Shown here: positions 53,407 to 60,553 of the stretch, piece after piece
How the letters are laid out: every line of letters starts with the position of its first letter
Numbering within the stretch: the stretch's first letter is position 1
Made by a program: the position numbers and the translations under genes
The notes under the pieces: generated by a model
Told to the model about the DNA's origin: nothing
What the model saw: the letters and a program-made list of their open reading frames with translations, nothing else
Database searches by the model: none
DNA from: Acidobacteriaceae bacterium
Lineage (GTDB): Bacteria > Acidobacteriota > Terriglobia > Terriglobales > Acidobacteriaceae
Length of the DNA: 64,000 nt
NCBI GenBank assembly: GCA_003156805.1
Contig: PMHV01000052.1
Span: 69,255 to 133,254, forward strand
Direction of reading: 5' to 3'

Positions 53407-54327
53407 ATGTCTATCCAGCCACAGTCCGCGATACCGCCGCTTACTGACCCTCCCCCCAGTCCCAACGGCGGCAACGTTTTGCAGCCCCGCGCAAAGCGCG
53501 GCATGTCGCGCACCCATAAACTGCTCTTCTTCGCCACCGCGTGGCTGATCTGCCTGATGCCGTTTCTTTTCTGGTGGAATACGTGGTTTGGGCGAAAACT
53601 TTCGGACCAGCAGTTGAACCAGTACCTGCACGACACCAGGAAACCGCGCCACATCCAGCAGGCACTGGTCCAGGTCGGCGAACGCGTCACGCGCCACGAT
53701 GCTGCAGTAACGCAATGGTATCCGGATCTCGTGCGCCTCGCGTCCGATCCGGTGGAAGAAATTCGCAACACCGACGCCTGGGTGATGGGGCAGGACACAT
53801 CGGGCGCGGGCTTTCACGACGCGCTATTGAAGATGCTGAGCGACTCCTCGCCCATGGTGCGTGGCAACGCGGCGCTCTCGCTGGTGCGCTTCGGCGACGC
53901 CTCGGGACGCGCGCAGATTGTAGCCCTGCTGCAACCCGCGCACATCATTGCCCCTGAATCCGGCCACATCGCCGACGCCGACCGCCCCGGCACGGCCATC
54001 CACCAGGGCGGATTAATCGCGAAGCTCGCGGTCGCAGATTCTTCACAATCAGGAGACGGCGCACTCGAAATCCGCTCTCCGATTCCCGGCCGCATTCGGT
54101 CTCTCGCGCAGACCGGCGCAAATGTTGCCGCAGGCGAGGAAATCGCGGTGGTCGATCCCGGAACCGAGCAGGTGTGGGAAGCGTTGCGCGCTCTCTATCT
54201 AGTTGGCCAAATCGAAGATCTTCCCGCGATTCTTCCCTACGAACGCGACCTCCCGGATATTTCCAACGACGTGCGCCAGCAAGCGATGGAAACCGAGCGG
54301 GCGATACGGAAGCGGGCCAGGTCGTAG
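53407..54327 (+). CDS. Membrane HEAT-repeat protein with lipoyl-like insert
   Basis: A 306-residue protein with one hydrophobic helix (LLFFATAWLICLMPFLFWW, about 40-58) and HEAT-like helical repeats (LVRLASDPVEEIRNTDAWVMG and MLSDSSPMVRGNAALSLVRFG, quoted partly). Residues about 178-256 look like a lipoyl/biotinyl or hammerhead barrel: HIIAPESGHIADADRPGTAI, then IRSPIPGRIRSLAQTGANVA, with glycines before the turn, but no lysine in the usual DK motif. A final HEAT-like helix pair follows. It may be a scaffold or adaptor of the membrane complexes upstream; that is an inference from position. Confidence 0.72.
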   Translation: MSIQPQSAIPPLTDPPPSPNGGNVLQPRAKRGMSRTHKLLFFATAWLICLMPFLFWWNTWFGRKLSDQQLNQYLHDTRKPRHIQQALVQVGERVTRHDAAVTQWYPDLVRLASDPVEEIRNTDAWVMGQDTSGAGFHDALLKMLSDSSPMVRGNAALSLVRFGDASGRAQIVALLQPAHIIAPESGHIADADRPGTAIHQGGLIAKLAVADSSQSGDGALEIRSPIPGRIRSLAQTGANVAAGEEIAVVDPGTEQVWEALRALYLVGQIEDLPAILPYERDLPDISNDVRQQAMETERAIRKRARS

Positions 54328-54370
54328 GCGATGGCCTTCGGTTGTGCTCCTCAGTCCGGCCTTACCCAAG

Positions 54371-54435
54371 ATGTCATCCTGAGCGCAGGTGCGAGATTCG
54401 CGAAGCGAATTTCGCACCGGAGTCGAAGGATCCCT
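54371..54435. repeat. REP-like dispersed repeat, copy 4
   Basis: GTCATCCTGAGCGCAGG opens the element and AGTCGAAGGATCCCTT closes it. Its core forms a 31-base hairpin (54388-54418): GGTGCGA and ATTCGC pair with GCGAAT and TCGCACC around GAA with one mismatch. This is the best conserved of the four copies and lies between the HEAT and ferredoxin genes, which converge. Confidence 0.75.
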
Positions 54436-54531
54436 TGCCCGCCTGCAGCGCCACCAGCCCAGCGGGGAGTTTCCACGACCGAACCTGCCGCGATAAGGTT
54501 AAGCCAAAAAGCAAACAGCTCAAGAGCGGTT

Positions 54532-54912
54532 TCAAATCGCCATCGCGCCGACTTCTTTTTCCACTTCCGCGATGTCAACCATCGCAATCGCGTCCCACGG
54601 GCAACCATCGAGGAAGCAGCCGTCGGGACCTTTGCTCAGGCACTTCTTGCAGCCGATGCACAGAATCGGATCGATCGCGATGCGGCCAAACGGCGTGCTG
54701 TCTTCGTCCGGCACCCAGAACATGCAGTCTTCCACCGGACAATATTCCACACACGCGGGCGACCCGGCGCATCCCGTGCAGCATTCGGTAATCACCGCCA
54801 ACTCTTTCGGCTTCTTCTTGCGCGGCGTGGCAATCCCCTTGGATTTCGGTTCCCACTTCATCTCGTCGGGAACCATCCCCGCGGCTTTGGTCGCGCCAGG
54901 TGCGACAGGCAT
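54532..54912 (-). CDS. Ferredoxin-like protein with two 4Fe-4S sites
   Basis: A 126-residue protein with 11 cysteines arranged as two iron-sulfur clusters. The first group is CCTGC (44, 45, 48), then Cys54, Cys58 (CP) and Cys63; the second is CIGCKKC (85, 88, 91), then Cys99 and Cys104 (CPWDAI). The loops between cysteines are longer than in bacterial 2[4Fe-4S] ferredoxins. The N-terminal 40 residues are Lys/Pro-rich and unmatched. The ATG follows a TATAAT box by only six bases, so the mRNA is probably leaderless. Electron carrier role inferred; partners are unknown. Confidence 0.85.
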   Translation of the reverse strand: MPVAPGATKAAGMVPDEMKWEPKSKGIATPRKKKPKELAVITECCTGCAGSPACVEYCPVEDCMFWVPDEDSTPFGRIAIDPILCIGCKKCLSKGPDGCFLDGCPWDAIAMVDIAEVEKEVGAMAI

Positions 54913-54918
54913 GGGTGG

Positions 54919-54947
54919 ATTATAACGTGAATGCCGTGGATTGCGAA
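54919..54947 (-). promoter_or_regulatory. Promoter giving a leaderless ferredoxin transcript
   Basis: On the minus strand TTCGCA (54942-54947) and TATAAT (54919-54924) are separated by 17 bases, and the ATG begins seven bases after the -10 (54912). The expected start of transcription coincides with the A of the ATG. No ribosome site is present. Confidence 0.6.
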
Positions 54948-54948
54948 C

Positions 54949-55611
54949 TTACTTCCGCTTGTAGGTAGTCGTCGATTCCGGCTTGAATACCTCCTTCTTT
55001 TCGGCAAAGCTGCGGCAGAACGCCTTCAGGTCTTTCGGCGACGCCGTTATCGTGTCAGTATCGCCCGCCAGGGTGGCCAAGACTACCGTTCTTGCTGCGA
55101 GGGACTTCTTCAGCCAATCGGAGTCAATCGGAGTGACGGATAACGTACTTTTGTCGAATTTCGCGAGAAAGATGCTGTGTTTCGCCAGGCACATGCCGCA
55201 CACGTCGTCCGGCATTGGGGAGACATCGAGAAAGTAATATGCGTCCAGCTTCACCAGGTGGGCTTGATAGTGTGCCTTATCCGAGTCGGTACATCCCTCA
55301 CCCTCACCCGTCGATCGTAGATCATAGACCTCGTCTTTGTGCGTGATCGCTAGCGGCGCTGTGCATTTATCGCCGACCTCAATCCAGGAGCCAATCAAAC
55401 TCGCATCGAAAACCAGACCGGGATCTGTTTGAGGATTGTCCGTGCTCGGCTCCTCATACAAGCCATTGATTGACGTCACCCAGCATCCCGGAAGCACGAG
55501 CAGCCCCGCGAGAGCCAGCGCGATCGCCGCAAGTCTGCAACTAAAGTTTCGCTTGCCGAACCGGTCGATGCACGCGGAGATCGAACTTGCGTTTGAACTT
55601 GAGATGGTCAT
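54949..55611 (-). CDS. Lipoprotein of unknown function
   Basis: A 220-residue protein with a type II signal peptide: SCRLAAIALALAGLLVLPGC, the Cys of LPGC being the lipid site. The mature protein contains several Cys (CTAPLAI, GCTDSDK, DDVCGMCLAKH) and an Asp-rich character; the spacing CGMC is suggestive but no known domain is matched. GGAGGAGG seven bases upstream of the ATG is a strong ribosome site. It ends 36 bases before the ferredoxin start on the same strand, and the ferredoxin promoter overlaps its end. Confidence 0.78.
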   Translation of the reverse strand: MTISSSNASSISACIDRFGKRNFSCRLAAIALALAGLLVLPGCWVTSINGLYEEPSTDNPQTDPGLVFDASLIGSWIEVGDKCTAPLAITHKDEVYDLRSTGEGEGCTDSDKAHYQAHLVKLDAYYFLDVSPMPDDVCGMCLAKHSIFLAKFDKSTLSVTPIDSDWLKKSLAARTVVLATLAGDTDTITASPKDLKAFCRSFAEKKEVFKPESTTTYKRK

Positions 55612-55731
55612 AGACCGTCCTCCTCCGAGAATGATGCGGTGCCGGGCACGTCACGATGCCTCACTCCGCCCCAAAATGATACTTCGGAATCGCATTCCTG
55701 AGCAGCTGCAACGTTTCCACGCCGGGAATTC

Positions 55732-55740
55732 TGTTATATT
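55732..55740 (+). promoter_or_regulatory. Extended -10 promoter of ssb
   Basis: TGT followed by TATATT, about 24 bases before the ssb ATG, with AAGGAG in between. Confidence 0.5.
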
Positions 55741-55763
55741 GAACCCCTGCAAAGGAGCATCCC

Positions 55764-56261
55764 ATGGCTGGAAAAAGTCTGAACCGGGTTCAACTCATTG
55801 GAAATCTTGGGAAAGACCCAGAGATCAAGTACACGCCCAGCGGCACGCCGGTAGCCAAGCTGACCATCGCCACCAACGAACGCTTCAAAGACAAGAGCGG
55901 CGAATGGCAGGACCGCACCGAGTGGCACAACGTCGTTCTCTGGCAGCGCCTGGCCGAGATTGCCGGCGAATATCTGAAGAAGGGCGGCAAAGTCTACATC
56001 GAAGGCCGCCTGCAAACCCGCTCCTGGGACGACAAGACCAGCGGCCAGAAAAAATACATGACCGAGGTCGTCGGCAGCGACATCATTCTGCTCGGCGGAC
56101 GCGGCGAAGGCAGCGGCGGCGGAGAATTCAGCGGCAGCTCGCGCGGCGCAGGCGCATCCGCCAGCAATGCCGGCGGCAACAACTTCGACCAGCGCACGCC
56201 AGAGCCCGAGCCCGCAGGCGCAGCCTCCGGCCCCATCACCGATGAGGATATTCCGTTCTAG
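55764..56261 (+). CDS. ssb: Single-stranded DNA-binding protein
   Basis: A 165-residue SSB. The OB-fold (about 1-108) has [54 protein letters not shown] and [15 protein letters not shown], followed by a Gly/Ser/Asn-rich linker and the acidic tip DEDIPF that recruits repair and replication partners. It functions as a tetramer on single-stranded DNA. AAGGAG lies eight bases upstream. A hairpin shortly after the stop (56291-56310) may terminate the transcript. Confidence 0.95.
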   Translation: MAGKSLNRVQLIGNLGKDPEIKYTPSGTPVAKLTIATNERFKDKSGEWQDRTEWHNVVLWQRLAEIAGEYLKKGGKVYIEGRLQTRSWDDKTSGQKKYMTEVVGSDIILLGGRGEGSGGGEFSGSSRGAGASASNAGGNNFDQRTPEPEPAGAASGPITDEDIPF

Positions 56262-56290
56262 GGATGGCTCGCCGCAAACAGGCTCGGGAA

Positions 56291-56310
56291 GGCACGGCTT
56301 CAGCCGTGCC
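56291..56310 (+). terminator. Hairpin after ssb
   Basis: GGCACGGC and GCCGTGCC form a perfect 8-bp stem around a TTCA loop. No U-tract follows, so it may be a dispersed hairpin rather than an intrinsic terminator. Confidence 0.5.
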
Positions 56311-56384
56311 GCCCTGAGATAGAACGCAGATCGGCTTCGACGATTGGTAGCAGGCCATGAGCAAGCAAGGTCGCCCCCCAAGTG

Positions 56385-56418
56385 TTGATGGCCTTCATAA
56401 TCTGTCATAATATGAAGG
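56385..56418 (+). promoter_or_regulatory. parDE promoter with palindromic operator
   Basis: TTGATG (56385-56390) and TAATAT (56408-56413) with a 17-base spacer. The inverted repeat CCTTCATA (56392-56399) and TATGAAGG (56411-56418) spans the spacer and the -10 and ends on the ribosome site GAAGG of the antitoxin gene. Binding of the antitoxin would block both transcription and translation. Confidence 0.6.
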
Positions 56419-56425
56419 TATGGCC

Positions 56426-56677
56426 ATGACATCTCTGAACATTTCTCTTCCCGAGCCTCTGAAGCAATACGTCGAAGGACAGGTAGCCTCTGGCGATTGG
56501 GGCACGCCCAGCGAATACATCCGCGAATTGATTCGCCAAGACAAGGAACGGCGGCTTCACTCCCTCGAACAAGATCTCATCGCAGCCGCTAAGGGGCCCA
56601 AGATCGAACTTACGGTAACCGAGATACGGAAGAAGGGCCTGGTTGCGGCGCTGCGCGGTCAGACTGGCCGCCGGTGA
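56426..56677 (+). CDS. ParD-type antitoxin
   Basis: An 83-residue ribbon-helix-helix protein: TSLNISLPEPLKQYVEGQVAS forms the DNA-binding strand and helix, GTPSEYIRELIRQDKERR the second helix, and the C-terminal third is the likely toxin-wrapping tail. The ATG at 56426 has GAAGG seven bases upstream; an ATG two codons earlier directly abuts the ribosome site. Its stop overlaps the toxin start (GTGA). It would neutralise the toxin and repress the operon through the palindrome at 56392-56418. Confidence 0.88.
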   Translation: MTSLNISLPEPLKQYVEGQVASGDWGTPSEYIRELIRQDKERRLHSLEQDLIAAAKGPKIELTVTEIRKKGLVAALRGQTGRR

Positions 56678-56988
56678 ATCGGCCGAAGGTTCGCCTCAGC
56701 GATGCCGCCGTCAGCGACATCCTGGAGCAAGCCGACTGGTACAAGCAGCACTCGGGGCAAGTCTTAGCCAAACGCTGGGAGACTGCGGTGACTTCCGCCT
56801 TGTTTCGCATCGTGGAAAATCCTCAGTCCGGGCCACTATGCAGCTTCAAAGCGGACGAACTCCGAGGCATCCGACGGATGCCCATCAACAAATTCCCGAA
56901 ACATCTTGTTTTCTATCAGGCAGTGAGCGACGAAGTCTTGATTCTCCGAGTGATCCACGGCGCCCGCGACCTGGAGAGTCTGTTCTGA
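56674..56988 (+). CDS. ParE/RelE-type toxin
   Basis: A 104-residue toxin of the ParE/RelE superfamily. Typical elements are VRLSDAAVSDILEQADWYKQ (N-terminal helix pair), RIVENPQSGPLC, RGIRRMPINKFPKHLVFYQ (core strands) and VLILRVIHGARDLESLF (last strand and helix). ParE toxins poison DNA gyrase and RelE toxins cleave mRNA; the preserved RVIHGARD ending is ParE-like. It starts with GTG overlapping the antitoxin stop. Confidence 0.88.
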   Translation: MNRPKVRLSDAAVSDILEQADWYKQHSGQVLAKRWETAVTSALFRIVENPQSGPLCSFKADELRGIRRMPINKFPKHLVFYQAVSDEVLILRVIHGARDLESLF

Positions 56989-57034
56989 GCCGCCCGCTCT
57001 GAATCCCCTCCCCACTCCCCATCATCCATTCCCC

Positions 57035-58060
57035 ATGGATTACCGACAACTCGGCCACTCCGGACTCAAAGTTCCCGCTCTCAGTTTTGGCACCGGCACC
57101 TTCGGCGGCGGTAATGAATTTTTCCGCGCCTGGGGAGAAACCGATGTCCGCGAAGCAACAACCCTCGTCGGCATTTGTCTCGACGCGGGCGTGAATCTGT
57201 TCGATACCGCCGACGTTTATTCCAACGGCCTGTCGGAAGAAATCCTCGGCAAAGCCATTGCCGGCAAGCGCGACAAAGTTCTCATCTCCACCAAAACCAC
57301 ATTCAAGATGGGCGACGGTCCCAACGATCTCGGGTCTTCACGCCATCATATTCTGCAAGCCTGCGAAGCCAGCCTCCGCCGCCTGGGCACCGACTACATC
57401 GACATTTACCACATGCACGGTTTCGACGCGACCACTCCCATCGACGAAACTCTGGAAACTCTCGACACGCTGGTTCGCAGCGGCAAAGTCCGCTACATCG
57501 CTTGCTCCAACTTCTCCGGATGGCATTTGATGAAGTCGCTCGCCATCTCAAAGAAATACGGCTGGGCGCGTTACGTGGCGCATCAGGTCTATTACTCGCT
57601 CGTAGGTCGCGAATATGAGTGGGAACTTATGCCGCTCGGCCTCGACCAAAAAGTCGCCGCGCTGGTCTGGAGCCCCTTGGGATGGGGCCGCCTGACCGGC
57701 AAGATTCGCCGCAATCAGCCCGCGCCCGCAGTCAGCCGCTTGCACAAGACTTCCGAAGCAGGCCCGCCCGTCGCCGACGAATATCTTTACCGCGTTGTCG
57801 ATGCGATCGACAAGGTCGCCAAAGAAACCGGCAAGACTGTTCCTCAGATTTCTCTCAACTGGCTGTTGCGGCGGCCCACGGTGGCCAGCGTTATCATCGG
57901 CGCGCGCAACGAGGAGCAACTCAGGCAGAATCTTTCTGCGGCAGACTGGACGCTCACGCCAGAACAGATCGCCCGGCTCGACGCGGCCAGCAACCAGACG
58001 CCGACGTATCCCTACTGGCACCAGCGCCAGTTTACCGACAGAAACCCTTTACCCGTCTAA
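57035..58060 (+). CDS. Aldo/keto reductase
   Basis: A 341-residue TIM-barrel oxidoreductase of the AKR superfamily: MDYRQLGHSGLKVPALSFGTG start, FDTADVYSNGLSEEILGKAI (Asp and Tyr of the active site), the catalytic Lys in VLISTKTTF, DIYHMHGFD with His, and the NADPH-binding VIIGARNEEQLRQNL near the end. Physiological substrate cannot be told; family members reduce carbonyl groups on sugars, aldehydes and other small compounds. It is single and unlinked to obvious metabolic partners. Confidence 0.92.
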   Translation: MDYRQLGHSGLKVPALSFGTGTFGGGNEFFRAWGETDVREATTLVGICLDAGVNLFDTADVYSNGLSEEILGKAIAGKRDKVLISTKTTFKMGDGPNDLGSSRHHILQACEASLRRLGTDYIDIYHMHGFDATTPIDETLETLDTLVRSGKVRYIACSNFSGWHLMKSLAISKKYGWARYVAHQVYYSLVGREYEWELMPLGLDQKVAALVWSPLGWGRLTGKIRRNQPAPAVSRLHKTSEAGPPVADEYLYRVVDAIDKVAKETGKTVPQISLNWLLRRPTVASVIIGARNEEQLRQNLSAADWTLTPEQIARLDAASNQTPTYPYWHQRQFTDRNPLPV

Positions 58061-58239
58061 GCCCTTCCCTACCGGGTGCTTACGTCCAAATCGGAAAGGT
58101 GTTGCGCAGCTTGACAGTCCCGCTTGATAAGACTAGCGTCATAGATGAGGTAGTTTCCTTCTCCTCTTTCAGGTTCCCTGAACTAAGTCAGTCCATCTGA
58201 AGTTTTCTTTCTTAGCAACCCCAACCTAAGGAGGTTGCC

Positions 58240-58560
58240 ATGTTTGCACGCAATGTCTCGATTCATCTTAAGTCCAATATGCTTTCCGATTACACGCAGG
58301 CTTTCGGGAAGGACATTCTCCCTTTGCTTCGTAAACAGAATGGGTTTAAGGACGAAATCACCTTCGCTGGCTCTGGCGGAGTCGATGTGACGGCAATCAG
58401 TCTCTGGGAAAACAAAGCCGATGCCGATGCCTACAACACCAATACCTATCCGCAGGTGTTGAAGACGATGGCGAGATTTATCGAGGGGACGCCTAACGTC
58501 CATACCTTCGACGTTGTCACTTCGACCTTCCACAAGATCGCCGTTCCCGCAACCGCGTAG
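58240..58560 (+). CDS. ABM-fold (ferredoxin-like dimeric alpha/beta) protein
   Basis: A 106-residue protein with the alpha+beta pattern of the antibiotic-biosynthesis monooxygenase/dimeric barrel superfamily: RNVSIHLKSN, ILPLLRKQNGFKDEITF, ISLWENKADADAYN and TFDVVTSTFHKI. Members include small monooxygenases and heme-degrading proteins, but no catalytic residues can be named here. AAGGAGG eight bases upstream is a strong ribosome site. A hairpin follows the stop. Confidence 0.75.
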   Translation: MFARNVSIHLKSNMLSDYTQAFGKDILPLLRKQNGFKDEITFAGSGGVDVTAISLWENKADADAYNTNTYPQVLKTMARFIEGTPNVHTFDVVTSTFHKIAVPATA

Positions 58561-58580
58561 AACCATGTGAGCTTTTCGCG

Positions 58581-58609
58581 CGGGAAGGCGGTATAAGTCC
58601 GCCTTCCCG
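58581..58609 (+). terminator. Hairpin terminator after the ABM-fold gene
   Basis: CGGGAAGGCGG (58581-58591) pairs perfectly with CCGCCTTCCCG (58599-58609), 11 bp, loop TATAAGT. No U-run follows; instead a 14-bp tandem repeat begins at once. Confidence 0.6.
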
Positions 58610-58650
58610 GCTTACAAAAGCTGACTTAAAAAAGCCGACTTACAAAAGTA
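58609..58650 (+). repeat. Three tandem 14-bp repeats
   Basis: Units at 58609, 58623 and 58637 share a core like GACTTACAAAAGC (two to four differences between copies) with exact 14-base spacing. They sit directly behind the hairpin at 58581-58609 and contain A-rich stretches. Confidence 0.7.
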
Positions 58651-58718
58651 TACGAAGGCGCCAATAACTCAGGTAAGAATTCCTTAGCACGGGCGATGCC
58701 GTACGCGGCAGCACTCAC

Positions 58719-58868
58719 TCACCCGGACAAATCGGAATCGGCGTTCTTCAACTCCACATCTTCATCGCGGTGCCCCAATTGACCTTGCATGCTGGTATTG
58801 CCACCTTGGTTCTGCTGGTCCTGCTCCGTCGCGCCCTTGCCCCCATCTTGATCCTTCAATTTGTCCAT
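58719..58868 (-). CDS. Small hydrophilic protein (49 aa)
   Basis: A 49-residue reading frame, MDKLKDQDGGKGATEQDQQN..., continuing with GGNTSMQGQLGHRDEDVELK. It is extremely hydrophilic and Asp/Gln/Gly-rich with no hydrophobic core, so it may be disordered or stress-related. GAAG lies about ten bases upstream of the ATG. Codon content (GAT, AAG, CAG mix) looks coding, but there is no motif, and function is unknown. Confidence 0.5.
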   Translation of the reverse strand: MDKLKDQDGGKGATEQDQQNQGGNTSMQGQLGHRDEDVELKNADSDLSG

Positions 58869-58912
58869 GGATGCTTCTTCCCCCAGCGCTCACCGTGGCC
58901 CACTCAACCCTG

Positions 58913-59161
58913 CTAGGCACTCCGGCGTCTAATTCCTTTTGCGCTCTGAAGCACGGTCGCGGGAATCTGCAGGACGCGAATGCTTGAGTCTTTTCTTGTG
59001 GTCACGCGAACCGCAATCCCTTCGGCTTCAGGAAATGGGTCTGAAACCACCTCAAACTCCTCACCATAAAGCCGAATCTGCTTGGACGTCGCATATCCAA
59101 GATGCTTAACGCGGGCGCAGATTTCCGAAACTGAGGGAACGTCACCACTGGGCTTGGGCAT
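58913..59161 (-). CDS. Hypothetical protein (82 aa)
   Basis: An 82-residue protein with a beta-rich centre (KQIRLYGEEFEVVSDPFPEAEGIAVRVTTRKD is cited in part: GEEFEVVSDPF, EGIAVRVTT) and a basic end (KGIRRRSA). The pattern suggests a small beta-barrel or SH3-like fold. It lies 44 bases upstream of the 49-residue gene on the same strand and may share its transcript. No function is recognised. Confidence 0.6.
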   Translation of the reverse strand: MPKPSGDVPSVSEICARVKHLGYATSKQIRLYGEEFEVVSDPFPEAEGIAVRVTTRKDSSIRVLQIPATVLQSAKGIRRRSA

Positions 59162-59491
59162 GACAGATTCTGAGTGCTAGGTACTAAGCTACTCGGTTGA
59201 AGACTGAACGTCTGAGCTATTAAGCTCACATCAGCCGCTCGCACCATGGCGTTGACGAGCCGACACATTCCTCCGCCGGCCGAGCGCACGGTTGCAACAT
59301 CTGGTAGTGGGCTGTTTTGAATTCCCGCCCTGAAAGAGTAACCTTCCACAGTCGGATTTCCTCCCGACTGCCGATGCCCGAGAAAGAGAACTCTTGGCGC
59401 CAGCCCGGACTGGGTTTTCCTTTCAGGCAACGGAACCTAACCGGGCAGGAGAGACAGCGGCGAGATCGAAGCGAAGTGCCTGGGGTCTGGG
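59162..59491. other. Intergenic stretch without a supported gene
   Basis: Open frames on both strands here lack ribosome sites and protein-like composition. The only signal found is the extended -10 at its right edge (59492-59500). Confidence 0.45.
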
Positions 59492-59500
59492 TGGTAGAAT
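59492..59500 (+). promoter_or_regulatory. Extended -10 promoter of the small membrane protein gene at 59571
   Basis: TGG followed by TAGAAT, giving a leader of about 64 bases before the ATG. Confidence 0.4.
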
Positions 59501-59570
59501 CAAACCAATCAAACCTTGGGCCGATTGTGGATAGTCGGACTCGTGTAGTGGACGATCTCGGAGCGGCAGC

Positions 59571-59882
59571 ATGAAATACCGAATTGCTATGTGGGCGAGT
59601 GCGGGCTTTCTGGTTGCGGGCTGCTGGAATCTTTATGTCTTCGCAATGGCCCCAATTCAGATAACTTCGGCCGAACCGATGGTGTGGACTCTCGTCCGTT
59701 TAACTTGCCCAGTTGTGCTTGCTAGTTTTTATTTCCATTTCGGCCTTTATTTCTATTGGGTTCTTCTCGCCAATGCCGCTACCTATGCGTTCGTCGGTCT
59801 GATCGTAGAAACACTACGTCTACATAGTTCAAGACAGCCCACCACCTCAATTGCCCTTGACTTGCGTCCTCCAAAGCGTTAG
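59571..59882 (+). CDS. Small membrane protein (103 aa)
   Basis: A 103-residue protein with three hydrophobic helices (about 5-26, 38-55 and 60-81) and a charged C-terminal tail. GGAG lies about nine bases upstream. No family is recognised. It is followed by a short hairpin (59895-59916) and then the pterin dehydratase gene. Confidence 0.6.
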   Translation: MKYRIAMWASAGFLVAGCWNLYVFAMAPIQITSAEPMVWTLVRLTCPVVLASFYFHFGLYFYWVLLANAATYAFVGLIVETLRLHSSRQPTTSIALDLRPPKR

Positions 59883-59894
59883 TCCTAGAGGAGA

Positions 59895-59916
59895 AGGGCG
59901 CCGCCGACGGCGCTTT
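59895..59916 (+). terminator. Hairpin after the 103-residue membrane protein gene
   Basis: GCGCCG (59898-59903) and CGGCGC (59908-59913) form a stem around CCGA, extended by A-T and G-T pairs and followed by TTT and GC. Confidence 0.5.
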
Positions 59917-60024
59917 GCACTATCTAACTCTTTTGTTTATAAGATTTTGCCCGTAAGTTGTTGAGCGCCTTAGATTTTTCACGAAATTCTTGCTAAGTTT
60001 ATGATTCTAAGAGACCGCGGGAGG

Positions 60025-60053
60025 GGGGTATACCCCGATTCCCGCTTCGGGAA
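60025..60053 (+). promoter_or_regulatory. Structured leader of the pterin dehydratase gene
   Basis: A perfect 12-base palindrome GGGGTATACCCC (60025-60036) is followed at 60039-60053 by the hairpin TTCCCG-CTT-CGGGAA. Both lie in the AT-rich region before phhB and could regulate its mRNA or bind a dimeric regulator. Confidence 0.5.
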
Positions 60054-60116
60054 CAAGAAAGCAAGACGCGCACAAAGCTTCCAGCAAGAAGAATCGATTC
60101 CGACCGAGAATCACTC

Positions 60117-60452
60117 ATGACTGAACAACTCGCCGACAAGAAATGCGTCCCCTGCCGCGGAGGCGTTCCCGCGCTCAAGGGCAAAGAACTCGAGGCGCTG
60201 CACAAGTCCGTGCCCAGCTGGACGGTCGCCAACGAGCATCACCTAACGCGCGAGTACAAGTTCCCCGACTTCGCCAAGGCCCTGGAGTTCGTCAATCGCG
60301 TCGGCGCCCTTGCCGAGGAGCAAGGCCACCACCCCGACATTCTCCTGGCCTGGGGCAAGGCCGGGATTACGCTGTGGACGCACAAAATCGACGGCCTCAC
60401 CGAAAGCGACTTCATCATGGCCGCGAAGATCGACCGCCTGCCGGCAGAGTAG
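60117..60452 (+). CDS. phhB: Pterin-4a-carbinolamine dehydratase
   Basis: A 111-residue protein with the PCD/DCoH signature: EEQGHHPDILLAWGKAGITLWTHKIDGLTESDF (cited by parts GHHPD and LWTHKIDGLTE) and the strand TREYKFPDFAKALEFVNRVG. The enzyme dehydrates 4a-hydroxytetrahydrobiopterin to recycle pterin cofactor after aromatic amino-acid hydroxylation. An N-terminal CVPCRGG segment before the domain is an addition. No hydroxylase gene is in the window. Confidence 0.93.
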   Translation: MTEQLADKKCVPCRGGVPALKGKELEALHKSVPSWTVANEHHLTREYKFPDFAKALEFVNRVGALAEEQGHHPDILLAWGKAGITLWTHKIDGLTESDFIMAAKIDRLPAE

Positions 60453-60553
60453 CTTTAGGCTATAGTGCGTGCTTCTTCGCTTTTCGTTGAGTCCCTCGCG
60501 CATCCCTCTCGATTTTTCCGATTGGTCTTCCTGGCCTCTACATTGTCGGCCGA

